From Betaproteobacteria bacterium (GTDB lineage: Bacteria; Pseudomonadota; Gammaproteobacteria; Burkholderiales; SG8-39), in the NCBI GenBank assembly GCA_022340285.1, contig JAJDOG010000024.1, positions 1 to 64,000 of the forward strand: a stretch of DNA of 64,000 nucleotides. The letters are read 5' to 3'. Positions 1 through 9,433 of the stretch are shown here, piece after piece. Made by a program: the position numbers and the translations under genes. Position 1 is the stretch's first letter. Every line of letters begins with the position of its first letter. The notes under the pieces are model-generated. The model did no database searches. It saw only the letters and a list, made by a program, of their open reading frames with translations, and was not told the DNA's origin.

Positions 1-1189
<1,189 letters not shown>

Positions 1190-1253
1190 GGTCGGTTGAC
1201 TCCCGAGTTGCCCGTATTGCCCGTGTTGACCGTGTCGCCTCAGTCCGAATTCG

Positions 1254-1328
<75 letters not shown>

Positions 1329-1394
1329 CGGTGGTTCATCGTCGCGTGTTCATCCGTCCGCCGCCTTCGCGCCTCGCCCGCGTCCGATCCGGTA

Positions 1395-1468
1395 TGGAGC
1401 GGGTGAAGGGAATCGAACCCTCGTCATAAGCTTGGAAGGCTTCTGCTCTACCATTGAGCTACACCCGC
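1395..1468 (-). tRNA. tRNA-Gly (anticodon TCC), CCA encoded
   Basis: The minus-strand cloverleaf has acceptor arms GCGGGTG/CACCCGC, an anticodon loop containing TCC between AGAAGCC-type stem bases, a T loop GGTTCGATTCC and an encoded CCA. It is the middle gene of the tRNA-Tyr/Gly/Thr-tuf unit. Confidence 0.96.
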
Positions 1469-1541
1469 TTGGTCTTCACCCGCTTGGTGCCGGCCTGCGC
1501 GTACCCGTACCCTCGAGCCCGCTCCCTGCCTCAACCACCCG

Positions 1542-1632
<91 letters not shown>

Positions 1633-1646
1633 CAGCGAAACATGCG

Positions 1647-1675
1647 ATTTTGCTTGGTTTTCAGGGTAGTGTCAA
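1647..1675 (-). promoter_or_regulatory. sigma70 promoter of the tRNA-tuf unit
   Basis: On the minus strand a perfect -35 box TTGACA is followed by a 17-base spacer and a -10 box CAAAAT (4 of 6). This places the start of transcription a few bases before tRNA-Tyr (5' end at 1632), as expected for a strong stable-RNA promoter with a very short leader. Confidence 0.75.
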
Positions 1676-2067
1676 ACGCCCGACTGCCGATGGTGCGCTG
1701 CGGCAGAGCCCTCCCAAGCGCACCGGATCGCGGCTCACCCCGCACCCATACCCGTTACCCGTGTATGGCCGGGGCGCCCCGCCACGTCCGCAACGAGCAA
1801 CGCCACGCGCCCGCCTGGCAGAAGAACTCCTCGCCGCGCACCGAGGTCAATAGAGGAGTAATCGCCGCCTGTCGCCAATGCCTCGCGGATCCGCACGACG
1901 TGCCGGAAATACGCCCGGGCCGCCGCGGGATGCCAGCGGGTAGAATTGGTCCGTCCTCTGCGACGATACTCGTCCGCGCGGAACAAAATTCCGCGTCTGG
2001 GCGAACGGTGCCGTCCTCGCCACACGCGGGAACGGATGATCGATAAAGAGAAGCTCGAGGAGACCGC
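1676..2067. other. Intergenic region without a recognisable gene
   Basis: About 390 bases between the divergent tRNA-tuf unit and the oxidoreductase gene. The tracked minus-strand ORFs here (1735..2583 and 1755..2138) run into the antisense of the next gene and resemble no family I know. The region must hold the promoter of the oxidoreductase gene, but no convincing -35/-10 pair is visible. Confidence 0.5.
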
Positions 2068-5000
2068 ATGGCCGCCGTTGCCGAATCCCACCGTGCCCGT
2101 CCGCCGCTCGCGGACGTCACCCTGGACCAGAAATACACCCTCGACCGTGGCCGCGTCTATCTGACCGGCATTCAGGCGCTCGTGCGCCTCGCGCTGCTGC
2201 AGCGCGAGCGGGACGCGAGGGCCGGCCTGAACACCGCGGGGTTCGTTTCCGGGTATCGCGGTTCGCCGCTTGGCGGGCTGGACCAGGCGATGTCCGCTGC
2301 GCGCGAACACCTCGAGCGGCACCATGTCGTCTTTCAGCCCGGCGTCAACGAAGATCTGGCCGCCACCGCGGTCTGGGGGACCCAGCAGGTCAATCTCTTC
2401 CCCGGCGCGAAGTACGACGGCGTGTTCGGAATGTGGTACGGAAAAGGCCCCGGCGTGGACCGCTGCGGCGATGTCTTCCGGCACGCGAACGCCGCGGGCA
2501 CGTCGAAGCATGGCGGCGTGCTCGCCCTGGCGGGCGACGACCACGCCGCGAAATCCTCGACGCTTCCGCACCAGACCGATCACGTCTTCAAGGCCGTGAT
2601 GATGCCCCTTCTCTACCCGGCATCAGTGCAGGAGTATCTCGACCTCGGCGTGCACGGATTCGCGATGTCGCGCTACTCCGGATGCTGGGTTGGCTTCAAG
2701 TGCGTGTCGGACGTCGTCGAGAGCTCGGCGTCGGTGTACGTCGACCCGGAGCGCGTCAAGACCGTCCTGCCCTCCGATTTCGTTCTGCCGCCCGACGGCC
2801 TCAACGTCCGCTGGCCGGATCCCTTCCTCGTTCAGGAAGAGCGCCTGCTGCATCACAAGCTCTACGCGGCGCTGGCGTACTGTCGCGCGAACAGCCTGAA
2901 TCGCATCGTGATCGACAGCCCCCGTCCGCGGCTCGGCATCATTACCTCCGGGAAATCCTATCTCGACGTGCGCCAGGCGCTCGAGGATCTCGGCATCGAC
3001 GAGCGGCTCGCCGCGGAAATCGGCATCCGTCTCTACAAGTGCGGAATGATCTGGCCGCTCGAGTCCGAGGGCGTGCGCCGCTTCGCCGATGGGCTCGAGG
3101 AAATACTGGTGGTCGAAGAGAAGCGCCAGTTCCTCGAGTATCAGGTCAAGGAGGAACTCTACAACTGGCGCGAGGACGTACGCCCCCGGGTGATCGGCAA
3201 GTTCGACGAGAAGGGCGAGTGGGCGTTGCCGCACGGGGAATGGCTGCTGCCCGCCGCGTCGGAGCTCTCTCCCGCGCGCATCGGCCGGGCCATCGCGTCG
3301 CGGATCGCGCGCTTCTACACCTCCGACCGCATCAAAGCGCGGCTCGCGTTCCTCGAGGCGAAAGAGAAAGCACTCGCAAAGCCGCGCGTGACAGTGGCTC
3401 GCACGCCGTACTTCTGCGCGGGATGTCCGCACAACACCTCGACCCGCGTGCCCGAAGGCAGTCGCGCGACCGCCGGCATCGGCTGTCACTTCATGGCGGT
3501 CTGGATGGACCGCGAGACCGCGACCTTCACGCACATGGGCGCCGAGGGCGTGCCCTGGATCGGCCAGGCGCCGTTCACCGAGACGCAGCATATCTTCGCG
3601 AATCTCGGCGACGGCACCTATTTCCACTCGGGGCTGTTGGCGATTCGCGCGTCCGTCGCTGCGGGGGTGCCGATCACGTACAAGATTCTGTACAACGATG
3701 CCGTGGCCATGACCGGTGGGCAGAAGATCGACGGACCGCTGACCGTTCCGCAGATCACCCGCCAGCTCGCCGCCGAGGGTGTCGAGAAGATCGTCGTCGT
3801 GACCGACGAGCCGCACAAGTACGGTGCCCGCCAGGGGTTCGCGCCCGGTGTCCCGGTACACCACCGTGACCAGCTGGATCGCATCCAGCGCGAAGTGCGC
3901 GACTGGTCCGCCCAGCACTCGGCGGTGTCGGCGATCGTCTACGACCAGACTTGCGCGGCTGAGAAGCGGCGCCGACGCAAGCGGGGCACGTTTCCCGATC
4001 CGGCCAAGCGGGCATTCATCAACGAACTCGTTTGCGAAGGCTGCGGCGACTGCGGGATCAAGTCGAACTGCGTCGCCGTGGAACCGCTCGAGACCGAATT
4101 CGGCAGAAAGCGCGTCATCAATCAGTCGGCCTGCAACAAGGATTTCTCCTGCGTGAACGGTTTCTGCCCTTCGTTCGTCACCGTGGAGGGCGGCCGACCG
4201 CGCCGTGGCAAGGCGCTCGCTGCGGGCGCCGAGGCCTGGCCCGAGTTGCCCGACCCGACGCTGCCCGTCACCGACAAGCCTTACAACGTGCTCGTGACGG
4301 GTGTCGGCGGAACGGGCGTGGTGACCATCGGCGCGCTGCTCGGGATGGCCGCGCACCTCGAAGGCAAGGGCGTCTCCATCCTCGACATGACCGGGCTCGC
4401 GCAGAAGAACGGCGCGGTGATGTCACACATCCGCTTCGGCAATCGGCCGGAAGACATTCACGCGGTGCGCATCGCGGCCGGCGAGGCGGATCTCGTGCTC
4501 GGCTGCGACATGCTCGTCGCGGCCGGCAGCGAGGCACTCGCCAAGATGCAGGTGGCCCGCACCCACCTCATCATCAACAGCGCAGAGGTTCCAACGGCGG
4601 ATTTCACGCGAAATCCCGAATGGACCTTCCCGGGCGGCGACATCCAGGCGGAGTTGAAGGCGGCAGTCGGTGCAGGCAACGCCGATTTCGTGGACGGCAC
4701 CCGGATCGCCACCGCGCTGATGGGTGACGCCATCGCGACGAACCTCTTCATGCTCGGGTACGCATGGCAAAAGGGGCTCGTGCCGGTCTCCGCCGAGGCG
4801 ATCGAGCGCGCCATCGAGTTGAACGGGGTCGCCGTTGAGCCGAATCGAAAGGCGTTCCTGTGGGGACGGCGAACGGCTCATGACTCGCGGGCGGTCGAGA
4901 AGGTCGCGAACCCGGCGGACGTGATCCCGCTTTCGCCGCGAATGTCGCGCAACCTGGACGAGCTCGTCGCACGGCGCGTCGAGTTCCTGACCGGATATCA

Positions 5001-5610
5001 GGACGCGACCTACGCGGAGCGCTATCGCAAGCTCGTGAACCGGGTCCGTCAAGTTGAAGCGGACCGCGTGGGCGGGACCCGCTTGACCGAGGCGGTGGCG
5101 CGCTACTACTTCAAGCTGCTTGCCTACAAGGACGAGTACGAAGTGGCCCGGCTGTTCACACGACCCGACTTTGCGCAACGGGTCCAGGCCGCGTTCGAGG
5201 GCGACTTCAAGCTGCGCTTCCACCTCGCGCCGCCGCTCATCGCGAAACCCGATCCGGTGACCGGCGAGCCGCGCAAACGCGCTTTCGGTCCCTGGATGAT
5301 GACCGTGTTCCGGGTGCTCGCGCGCCTCAAGGGGCTGCGTGGCACCGCGCTGGACGTTTTCGGATACAGCGACGAGCGGCGCCGTGAACGGCAACTCATC
5401 GTCGATTACGAGAAGGCGATCGAGGAGATCCTCGCCGGACTGAGCCGCGACAATCACGGAACGGCCGTGGCCATCGCAGGAATCCCCGAAGAGATCCGGG
5501 GGTTCGGTCCGGTGAAGACGAGAAATCTCGAGAAAGCGAAGGCAAACGAGGCCGAGCTCTTCGCGCGCTTTCGGGCGCCGAGCGGCGCCCCGCAGAAGGC
5601 CGCGGCGTGA
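2068..5610 (+). CDS. Indolepyruvate ferredoxin oxidoreductase, fused subunits
   Basis: A 1180-residue fused 2-oxo-acid:ferredoxin oxidoreductase. It should decarboxylate aryl pyruvates (indolepyruvate and relatives) oxidatively to aryl-acyl-CoA in the cytoplasm. The N-terminal half is pyrimidine-domain-like. The TPP-binding part follows with CAGCPHNTS near residue 450 and GDGT...NDAVAMTGGQ near 510-555. A Cys-rich 4Fe-4S segment (CEGCGDCGIKSNC, then CNKDFSC) lies near 656-700. The gamma-type domain starts at GVGGTGVVT near 745. Length and order match the single-chain proteobacterial type rather than the two-subunit archaeal IorAB. The ATG has a GAGGAG site just upstream. It leads a plus-strand block that includes 4-hydroxyphenylpyruvate dioxygenase, which shares the same class of arylpyruvate substrate. 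The exact substrate is inferred. Confidence 0.9.
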   Translation: MAAVAESHRARPPLADVTLDQKYTLDRGRVYLTGIQALVRLALLQRERDARAGLNTAGFVSGYRGSPLGGLDQAMSAAREHLERHHVVFQPGVNEDLAATAVWGTQQVNLFPGAKYDGVFGMWYGKGPGVDRCGDVFRHANAAGTSKHGGVLALAGDDHAAKSSTLPHQTDHVFKAVMMPLLYPASVQEYLDLGVHGFAMSRYSGCWVGFKCVSDVVESSASVYVDPERVKTVLPSDFVLPPDGLNVRWPDPFLVQEERLLHHKLYAALAYCRANSLNRIVIDSPRPRLGIITSGKSYLDVRQALEDLGIDERLAAEIGIRLYKCGMIWPLESEGVRRFADGLEEILVVEEKRQFLEYQVKEELYNWREDVRPRVIGKFDEKGEWALPHGEWLLPAASELSPARIGRAIASRIARFYTSDRIKARLAFLEAKEKALAKPRVTVARTPYFCAGCPHNTSTRVPEGSRATAGIGCHFMAVWMDRETATFTHMGAEGVPWIGQAPFTETQHIFANLGDGTYFHSGLLAIRASVAAGVPITYKILYNDAVAMTGGQKIDGPLTVPQITRQLAAEGVEKIVVVTDEPHKYGARQGFAPGVPVHHRDQLDRIQREVRDWSAQHSAVSAIVYDQTCAAEKRRRRKRGTFPDPAKRAFINELVCEGCGDCGIKSNCVAVEPLETEFGRKRVINQSACNKDFSCVNGFCPSFVTVEGGRPRRGKALAAGAEAWPELPDPTLPVTDKPYNVLVTGVGGTGVVTIGALLGMAAHLEGKGVSILDMTGLAQKNGAVMSHIRFGNRPEDIHAVRIAAGEADLVLGCDMLVAAGSEALAKMQVARTHLIINSAEVPTADFTRNPEWTFPGGDIQAELKAAVGAGNADFVDGTRIATALMGDAIATNLFMLGYAWQKGLVPVSAEAIERAIELNGVAVEPNRKAFLWGRRTAHDSRAVEKVANPADVIPLSPRMSRNLDELVARRVEFLTGYQDATYAERYRKLVNRVRQVEADRVGGTRLTEAVARYYFKLLAYKDEYEVARLFTRPDFAQRVQAAFEGDFKLRFHLAPPLIAKPDPVTGEPRKRAFGPWMMTVFRVLARLKGLRGTALDVFGYSDERRRERQLIVDYEKAIEEILAGLSRDNHGTAVAIAGIPEEIRGFGPVKTRNLEKAKANEAELFARFRAPSGAPQKAAA

Positions 5611-6383
5611 GCGGACCGGACGGTGGCGCGGACCGGGACGCCCGGACAGTCGATTCCGCCGCCCACTCCCCCGCCGCATCCAATCCGGGGCTGCGCCGGC
5701 TCGACCTCGAGAACAACCTGCTTCGGCGCGCCCTGGAGTCCACGCCGCTCGCCGCCAAGCTCCTTTCCGAAGAGGCGCTGGAGGCGACGCTCCTGGAAGC
5801 CCTCGGCTCGCGCCATCGCACGCCCGACGTGTGGCTGTTTGCATACGGCTCGTTGGTATGGAATCCGGTGCTCGACTTCGACGAGCGCGTGGTTGCGACC
5901 GTGCACGGCTACCATCGCAGCTTCTGTCTCTGGTCACGCATCAATCGCGGCACACCGGAGCGGCCCGGCCTGGTGCTCGGGCTGGATCGCGGCGGCCGTT
6001 GCCCCGGCGTCGCCTACCGGATACCTGCCCACCTCGCCGAAGGTGAACTGCGGTTGCTCTGGCGCCGCGAGATGCTCCTCGGGTCGTACTCGGCACGATG
6101 GGTCCACACGACTCGATCAGGAAAGCAGTTTCGCGCACTCGCCTTCGTGGTAAACCGCCAGCGGTCCGGATACGCGGGGCGATTGCCGCCTGAGACGATC
6201 GTCGAGGTCCTGCGCCACGGACAGGGCAAGCTCGGCAACGGCATCGACTACCTGCGACAGACGGTGGACGGGCTCGCTGCAGCGGGCATCCGGGATCCGC
6301 ATCTGCTGCGGCTGGATGCGCTTGCGCGCGAGGTGTTGGGCGAGGAAATCCCGCCAAGCAGTCGGGCGCGGCTACAGCCCTAG
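5607..6383 (+). CDS. ChaC-like gamma-glutamylcyclotransferase, copy 1
   Basis: Predicted cytosolic gamma-glutamylcyclotransferase of the ChaC family, which releases 5-oxoproline from glutathione or related gamma-glutamyl compounds. The substrate-binding YGSLVWNP motif is near residue 79, followed by HGYHRSFCLWS and RGTPERPGLVLGLDRGG. The REM motif near residue 155 carries the likely catalytic Glu. At 258 residues it has about 50 extra N-terminal residues. The GTG start overlaps the stop of the preceding oxidoreductase (GTGA), suggesting translational coupling; a later start is possible. A close paralogue follows immediately. Confidence 0.85.
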   Translation: MSGPDGGADRDARTVDSAAHSPAASNPGLRRLDLENNLLRRALESTPLAAKLLSEEALEATLLEALGSRHRTPDVWLFAYGSLVWNPVLDFDERVVATVHGYHRSFCLWSRINRGTPERPGLVLGLDRGGRCPGVAYRIPAHLAEGELRLLWRREMLLGSYSARWVHTTRSGKQFRALAFVVNRQRSGYAGRLPPETIVEVLRHGQGKLGNGIDYLRQTVDGLAAAGIRDPHLLRLDALAREVLGEEIPPSSRARLQP

Positions 6384-6482
6384 AGCCGAGCTCACCAGCT
6401 CATGTGAGCGCCGGTACCGACCGGGAGCCGCATGCGCGCCGGGCGCTCGCGGTAAGATGCCGGAAAAGAAGCAGACTCTACC

Positions 6483-7157
6483 GTGTCCATCACTCGCAAC
6501 GACCTGGAAACCGGTCGCCATCGCAAGGCAATCAGGGAGTGCGGCATCGCGCCGCGCCTGCTTTCCGACCAGGAGCTCGAAGCATCGATAGCGCGCGTGC
6601 TCGCGCGGCACCCCCGTGGACACGATGTGTGGGTATTCGGCTACGGATCCCTGATCTGGAATCCCCTGTTCCACTACACGCAGCGCCGGCTCGCAACGGT
6701 GTACGGCTATCACCGTCGCTACTGCCTCTGGTCGGTCATCGGCCGCGGCACGCCGGAGGCACCCGGAATGATGCTCGGCCTCGACCGCGGCGGTCGGTGT
6801 CGGGGCGTTGCGTTCCGGCTCGAGGCGACCAAGGCCGAGGAGGAGCTGCGGCTGCTCTGGCACAGAGAGATGGTGACTGGCGCATACACGCCCCGCTGGG
6901 TGCACGCTCGCGACGCGGGTGGACCGATCACCGCACTTGCCTTCGTGGTCGACCGCGCGCATCCCTGGTACGCGGGGAAAGTGCCCCTCCAGAAGATCGC
7001 GAGCGCGGTCGCGCGAGGCAATGGAATGATCGGTTCTTCGGCAGACTATCTGCGCAAGACGTGCGAGGAGCTCGTCGCGCACGGCATTGCCGACGAGCAC
7101 ATGTTCCGGGTGCACGAAGCCGTGTTCGGCGCGGCGCCCAAGCGCAAGACGGCATAA
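6483..7157 (+). CDS. ChaC-like gamma-glutamylcyclotransferase, copy 2
   Basis: Second ChaC-family protein (224 residues), clearly paralogous to the upstream gene. FGYGSLIWNP lies near residue 53, GYHRRYCLWS and RGTPEAPGMMLGLDRGG follow, and HREM near residue 128 carries the presumed catalytic Glu. The start is GTG with only a weak purine stretch upstream. About 100 bases separate the two copies, and this one is followed closely by the dioxygenase gene. The reaction is assigned by family. Why two copies sit in an aromatic catabolic block is not apparent. Confidence 0.85.
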   Translation: MSITRNDLETGRHRKAIRECGIAPRLLSDQELEASIARVLARHPRGHDVWVFGYGSLIWNPLFHYTQRRLATVYGYHRRYCLWSVIGRGTPEAPGMMLGLDRGGRCRGVAFRLEATKAEEELRLLWHREMVTGAYTPRWVHARDAGGPITALAFVVDRAHPWYAGKVPLQKIASAVARGNGMIGSSADYLRKTCEELVAHGIADEHMFRVHEAVFGAAPKRKTA

Positions 7158-7194
7158 CGGCGGGATCGATTCCGCCGGCCAAGGAGGCATGCAC

Positions 7195-8295
7195 ATGACG
7201 ACGTCGCTGTGGGAAAACCCCATGGGCACGGACGGCTTCGAATTCGTCGAGTACGCCGCGACCGATCCCAAGGCGCTCGGCGCACTGTTCGAGACGATGG
7301 GCTTCCGTCCCGTCGCACGTCACCGCCACAAGGACGTCACGCTCTATCGCCAGGGCGGCATCAACTTCATCGTGAATGCCGAGCCGGCAAGCTTTGCGCA
7401 GCGTTTCGCGCGGTTACACGGCCCGTCGATCTGCGCGATCGCGTTTCGCGTACAGGACGCGGCAGCCGCGTACGAGCGCGCGCTGGAGCTCGGTGCCTGG
7501 GGCTTCGACGGCCGTAGCGGACCGATGGAGCTCAACATTCCGGCAATCAAGGGAGTCGGCGACTCGTTGATCTATTTCGTCGACCGCTGGCGCGGCAAAC
7601 ACGGGGCTGCGCGGGGTGGCATCGGAGATATCGACATCTACGACGTGGACTTCGAGCCGCTACCCGGTGTCGACCCGTTCCCGACGGGCTGCGGTCTCCA
7701 GGGCGTCGACCACCTGACTCACAACGTACACCGCGGGCGCATGAAGGAATGGGCGGACTACTACGAGCGGCTGTTCGGATTTCGGGAACTGCGCTACTTC
7801 GACATCGAGGGGCAGGTCACGGGCGTCAAGTCGAAAGCGATGACCTCTCCGTGCGGAAAGATCCGGATCCCGATCAACGAGGAGGGTGTGGAGAAATCCG
7901 GCCAGATCCAGGAATATCTCGACCAGTACCACGGCGAGGGGATTCAGCACATCGCGCTCTCCTCCGCGGACATTCACGCGACGGTCGAGACCATGCGCTC
8001 CCGGGGTGTCGTGTTCCTCGACACCCCCGACACCTACTATGAGCTGGTCCCACGGCGCCTGCCGGATCACGGCGAGGATCTCGCGCGGCTCAGGCGAAAC
8101 CAGGTCCTGATCGACGGCAGCCCGGGGGGCGGTCTGCTTCTGCAGATCTTCACCAAGACGCTCATCGGCCCGATCTTCTTCGAGATCATTCAGCGCAAGG
8201 GCGACGAGGGCTTCGGCGAGGGCAATTTCAAGGCGCTGTTCGAGTCCATGGAGCTCGATCAGGTACGCCGCGGAGTCCTCTCGACCAAAGAGTGA
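7195..8295 (+). CDS. hppD: 4-hydroxyphenylpyruvate dioxygenase
   Basis: Non-haem iron dioxygenase converting 4-hydroxyphenylpyruvate to homogentisate, the second step of tyrosine degradation. The 366-residue protein has two VOC-type halves. The iron ligands are visible: His near 172 (GVDHLTHN), His near 252 (IQHIALS) and Glu near 329 (FFEIIQRKG). The family tail signature GFGEGNFKALFES is present. The tracked ORF begins upstream at 7087. I chose ATG 7195 because AAGGAGG lies 7 bases before it, whereas ATG 7189 would be too close to that site. Homogentisate dioxygenase and fumarylacetoacetase follow downstream on the same strand. Confidence 0.97.
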   Translation: MTTSLWENPMGTDGFEFVEYAATDPKALGALFETMGFRPVARHRHKDVTLYRQGGINFIVNAEPASFAQRFARLHGPSICAIAFRVQDAAAAYERALELGAWGFDGRSGPMELNIPAIKGVGDSLIYFVDRWRGKHGAARGGIGDIDIYDVDFEPLPGVDPFPTGCGLQGVDHLTHNVHRGRMKEWADYYERLFGFRELRYFDIEGQVTGVKSKAMTSPCGKIRIPINEEGVEKSGQIQEYLDQYHGEGIQHIALSSADIHATVETMRSRGVVFLDTPDTYYELVPRRLPDHGEDLARLRRNQVLIDGSPGGGLLLQIFTKTLIGPIFFEIIQRKGDEGFGEGNFKALFESMELDQVRRGVLSTKE

Positions 8296-8376
8296 TCCAA
8301 CGCCGGTCGTTGCGCGCGATGCGCCAGTCACTCCCTTGGCGCGGGTTGCGTATCATCGCGGCTTTTCGCCCGCTGC

Positions 8377-9291
8377 ATGTCACCACTCGCTCCCAGTTCG
8401 ACCCAGCACAAGATCGGCATCGCCACCATGATCCTGTGCGCGAGCCTGTGGAGCATCGCGGGGCTGCTCATGCGCGCGTCGTCGGTGACGAACGGATGGG
8501 AAGCATCGTTCTGGCGCTCGGCGTTTCTCGCCGCCGCAGTGGGAGCGTTTCTGCTCGCCCGAAACGGCCGCAACGTGCATGCCCGGATTCTGGCCATGGG
8601 CTGGCCCGGACTCGTGTCGGGCCTCGCATGGGCCACGATGTTCACATGCTTCATGCTCGCACTTTCGCTGACGACGGTCGCCAACACTTTGTTCATCATG
8701 GGACTCCTTCCTTTCTGCGCCGCACTGGCGGGATGGATCGTCCTGGGCGAGCGAGTACCGCTGCGCACGTGGGTGGCCATGGCTGCCGCGACCGCCGGCA
8801 TCGGGATCATGTTTCACGGCGCGTTCCGCACCGGCAACCTGAACGGCAGCCTGATCGCGCTCGGCGTTCCCTTCGCGGCAGCGGTGAACTACGTCGCGGT
8901 GAAGCTGGGCCGCGGCCGGGTCGACCTGATCCCCGCGCTCGTCCTAGGTGGCGCGCTTTCTGCGCTGATCGCGCTCCCGCTTGCGCTGCCGATCACTGCC
9001 GACGGCACGGATCTTTCGCTCTTCGGCGCGCTCGCGGTATTTCAGCTCGCCATACCGGGCGTCCTGTACACGGTGGTCGCCGTGCCGCGACTCTCCGCGG
9101 CGGAGGTGGGGCTGCTCTCGCTGATAGAAGTGATCCTCGGACCGCTCTGGGTCTGGCTCGCACGCGGCGAGGAGCCGGGCACCGCGGTGCTGACCGGTGG
9201 CATCATCGTCATAACGGCGCTCGCGGTGAACGAGAGTGTCGGCCTCGCGATCGAGCGCCGCGCACTGCGGCGCGCGGCCATTGCGCGCTGA
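8377..9291 (+). CDS. DMT-superfamily (EamA) transporter
   Basis: A 304-residue inner-membrane protein with about ten hydrophobic segments arranged as two EamA repeats (for example MILCASLWSIAGLLMRA at the start of repeat 1). Drug/metabolite transporters of this type export or import amino acids and small metabolites, and the substrate cannot be read from sequence. It sits between the dioxygenase and the monooxygenase of the tyrosine/homogentisate block, so an aromatic or amino-acid substrate is a reasonable guess. No clear Shine-Dalgarno precedes the chosen ATG. Confidence 0.85.
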   Translation: MSPLAPSSTQHKIGIATMILCASLWSIAGLLMRASSVTNGWEASFWRSAFLAAAVGAFLLARNGRNVHARILAMGWPGLVSGLAWATMFTCFMLALSLTTVANTLFIMGLLPFCAALAGWIVLGERVPLRTWVAMAAATAGIGIMFHGAFRTGNLNGSLIALGVPFAAAVNYVAVKLGRGRVDLIPALVLGGALSALIALPLALPITADGTDLSLFGALAVFQLAIPGVLYTVVAVPRLSAAEVGLLSLIEVILGPLWVWLARGEEPGTAVLTGGIIVITALAVNESVGLAIERRALRRAAIAR

Positions 9292-9433
9292 CCGACGGGC
9301 GCGCGCAAGGAACACGATCTCGCGTCTTGACAATCCAGAACGCGCGATAATAAATGAACTCCTCTCATCAGGACTGCCCGCACCGGCCCGGGATCGCAAC
9401 CCCGCCCGCCGGCATGGCAATACTGGTTCGCTG

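Noticed and set aside
1735-2583. 282-residue minus-strand ORF at the tRNA-oxidoreductase boundary
   Set aside because: It overlaps the coding start of the oxidoreductase antisense, has no known domain and no clear ribosome-binding site.
2623-4356. 577-residue minus-strand ORF opposite the indolepyruvate oxidoreductase
   Set aside because: It is antisense to a gene with complete catalytic motifs; the translation has no recognisable domain and shows the Arg/His/Val-rich composition typical of GC-rich shadows.
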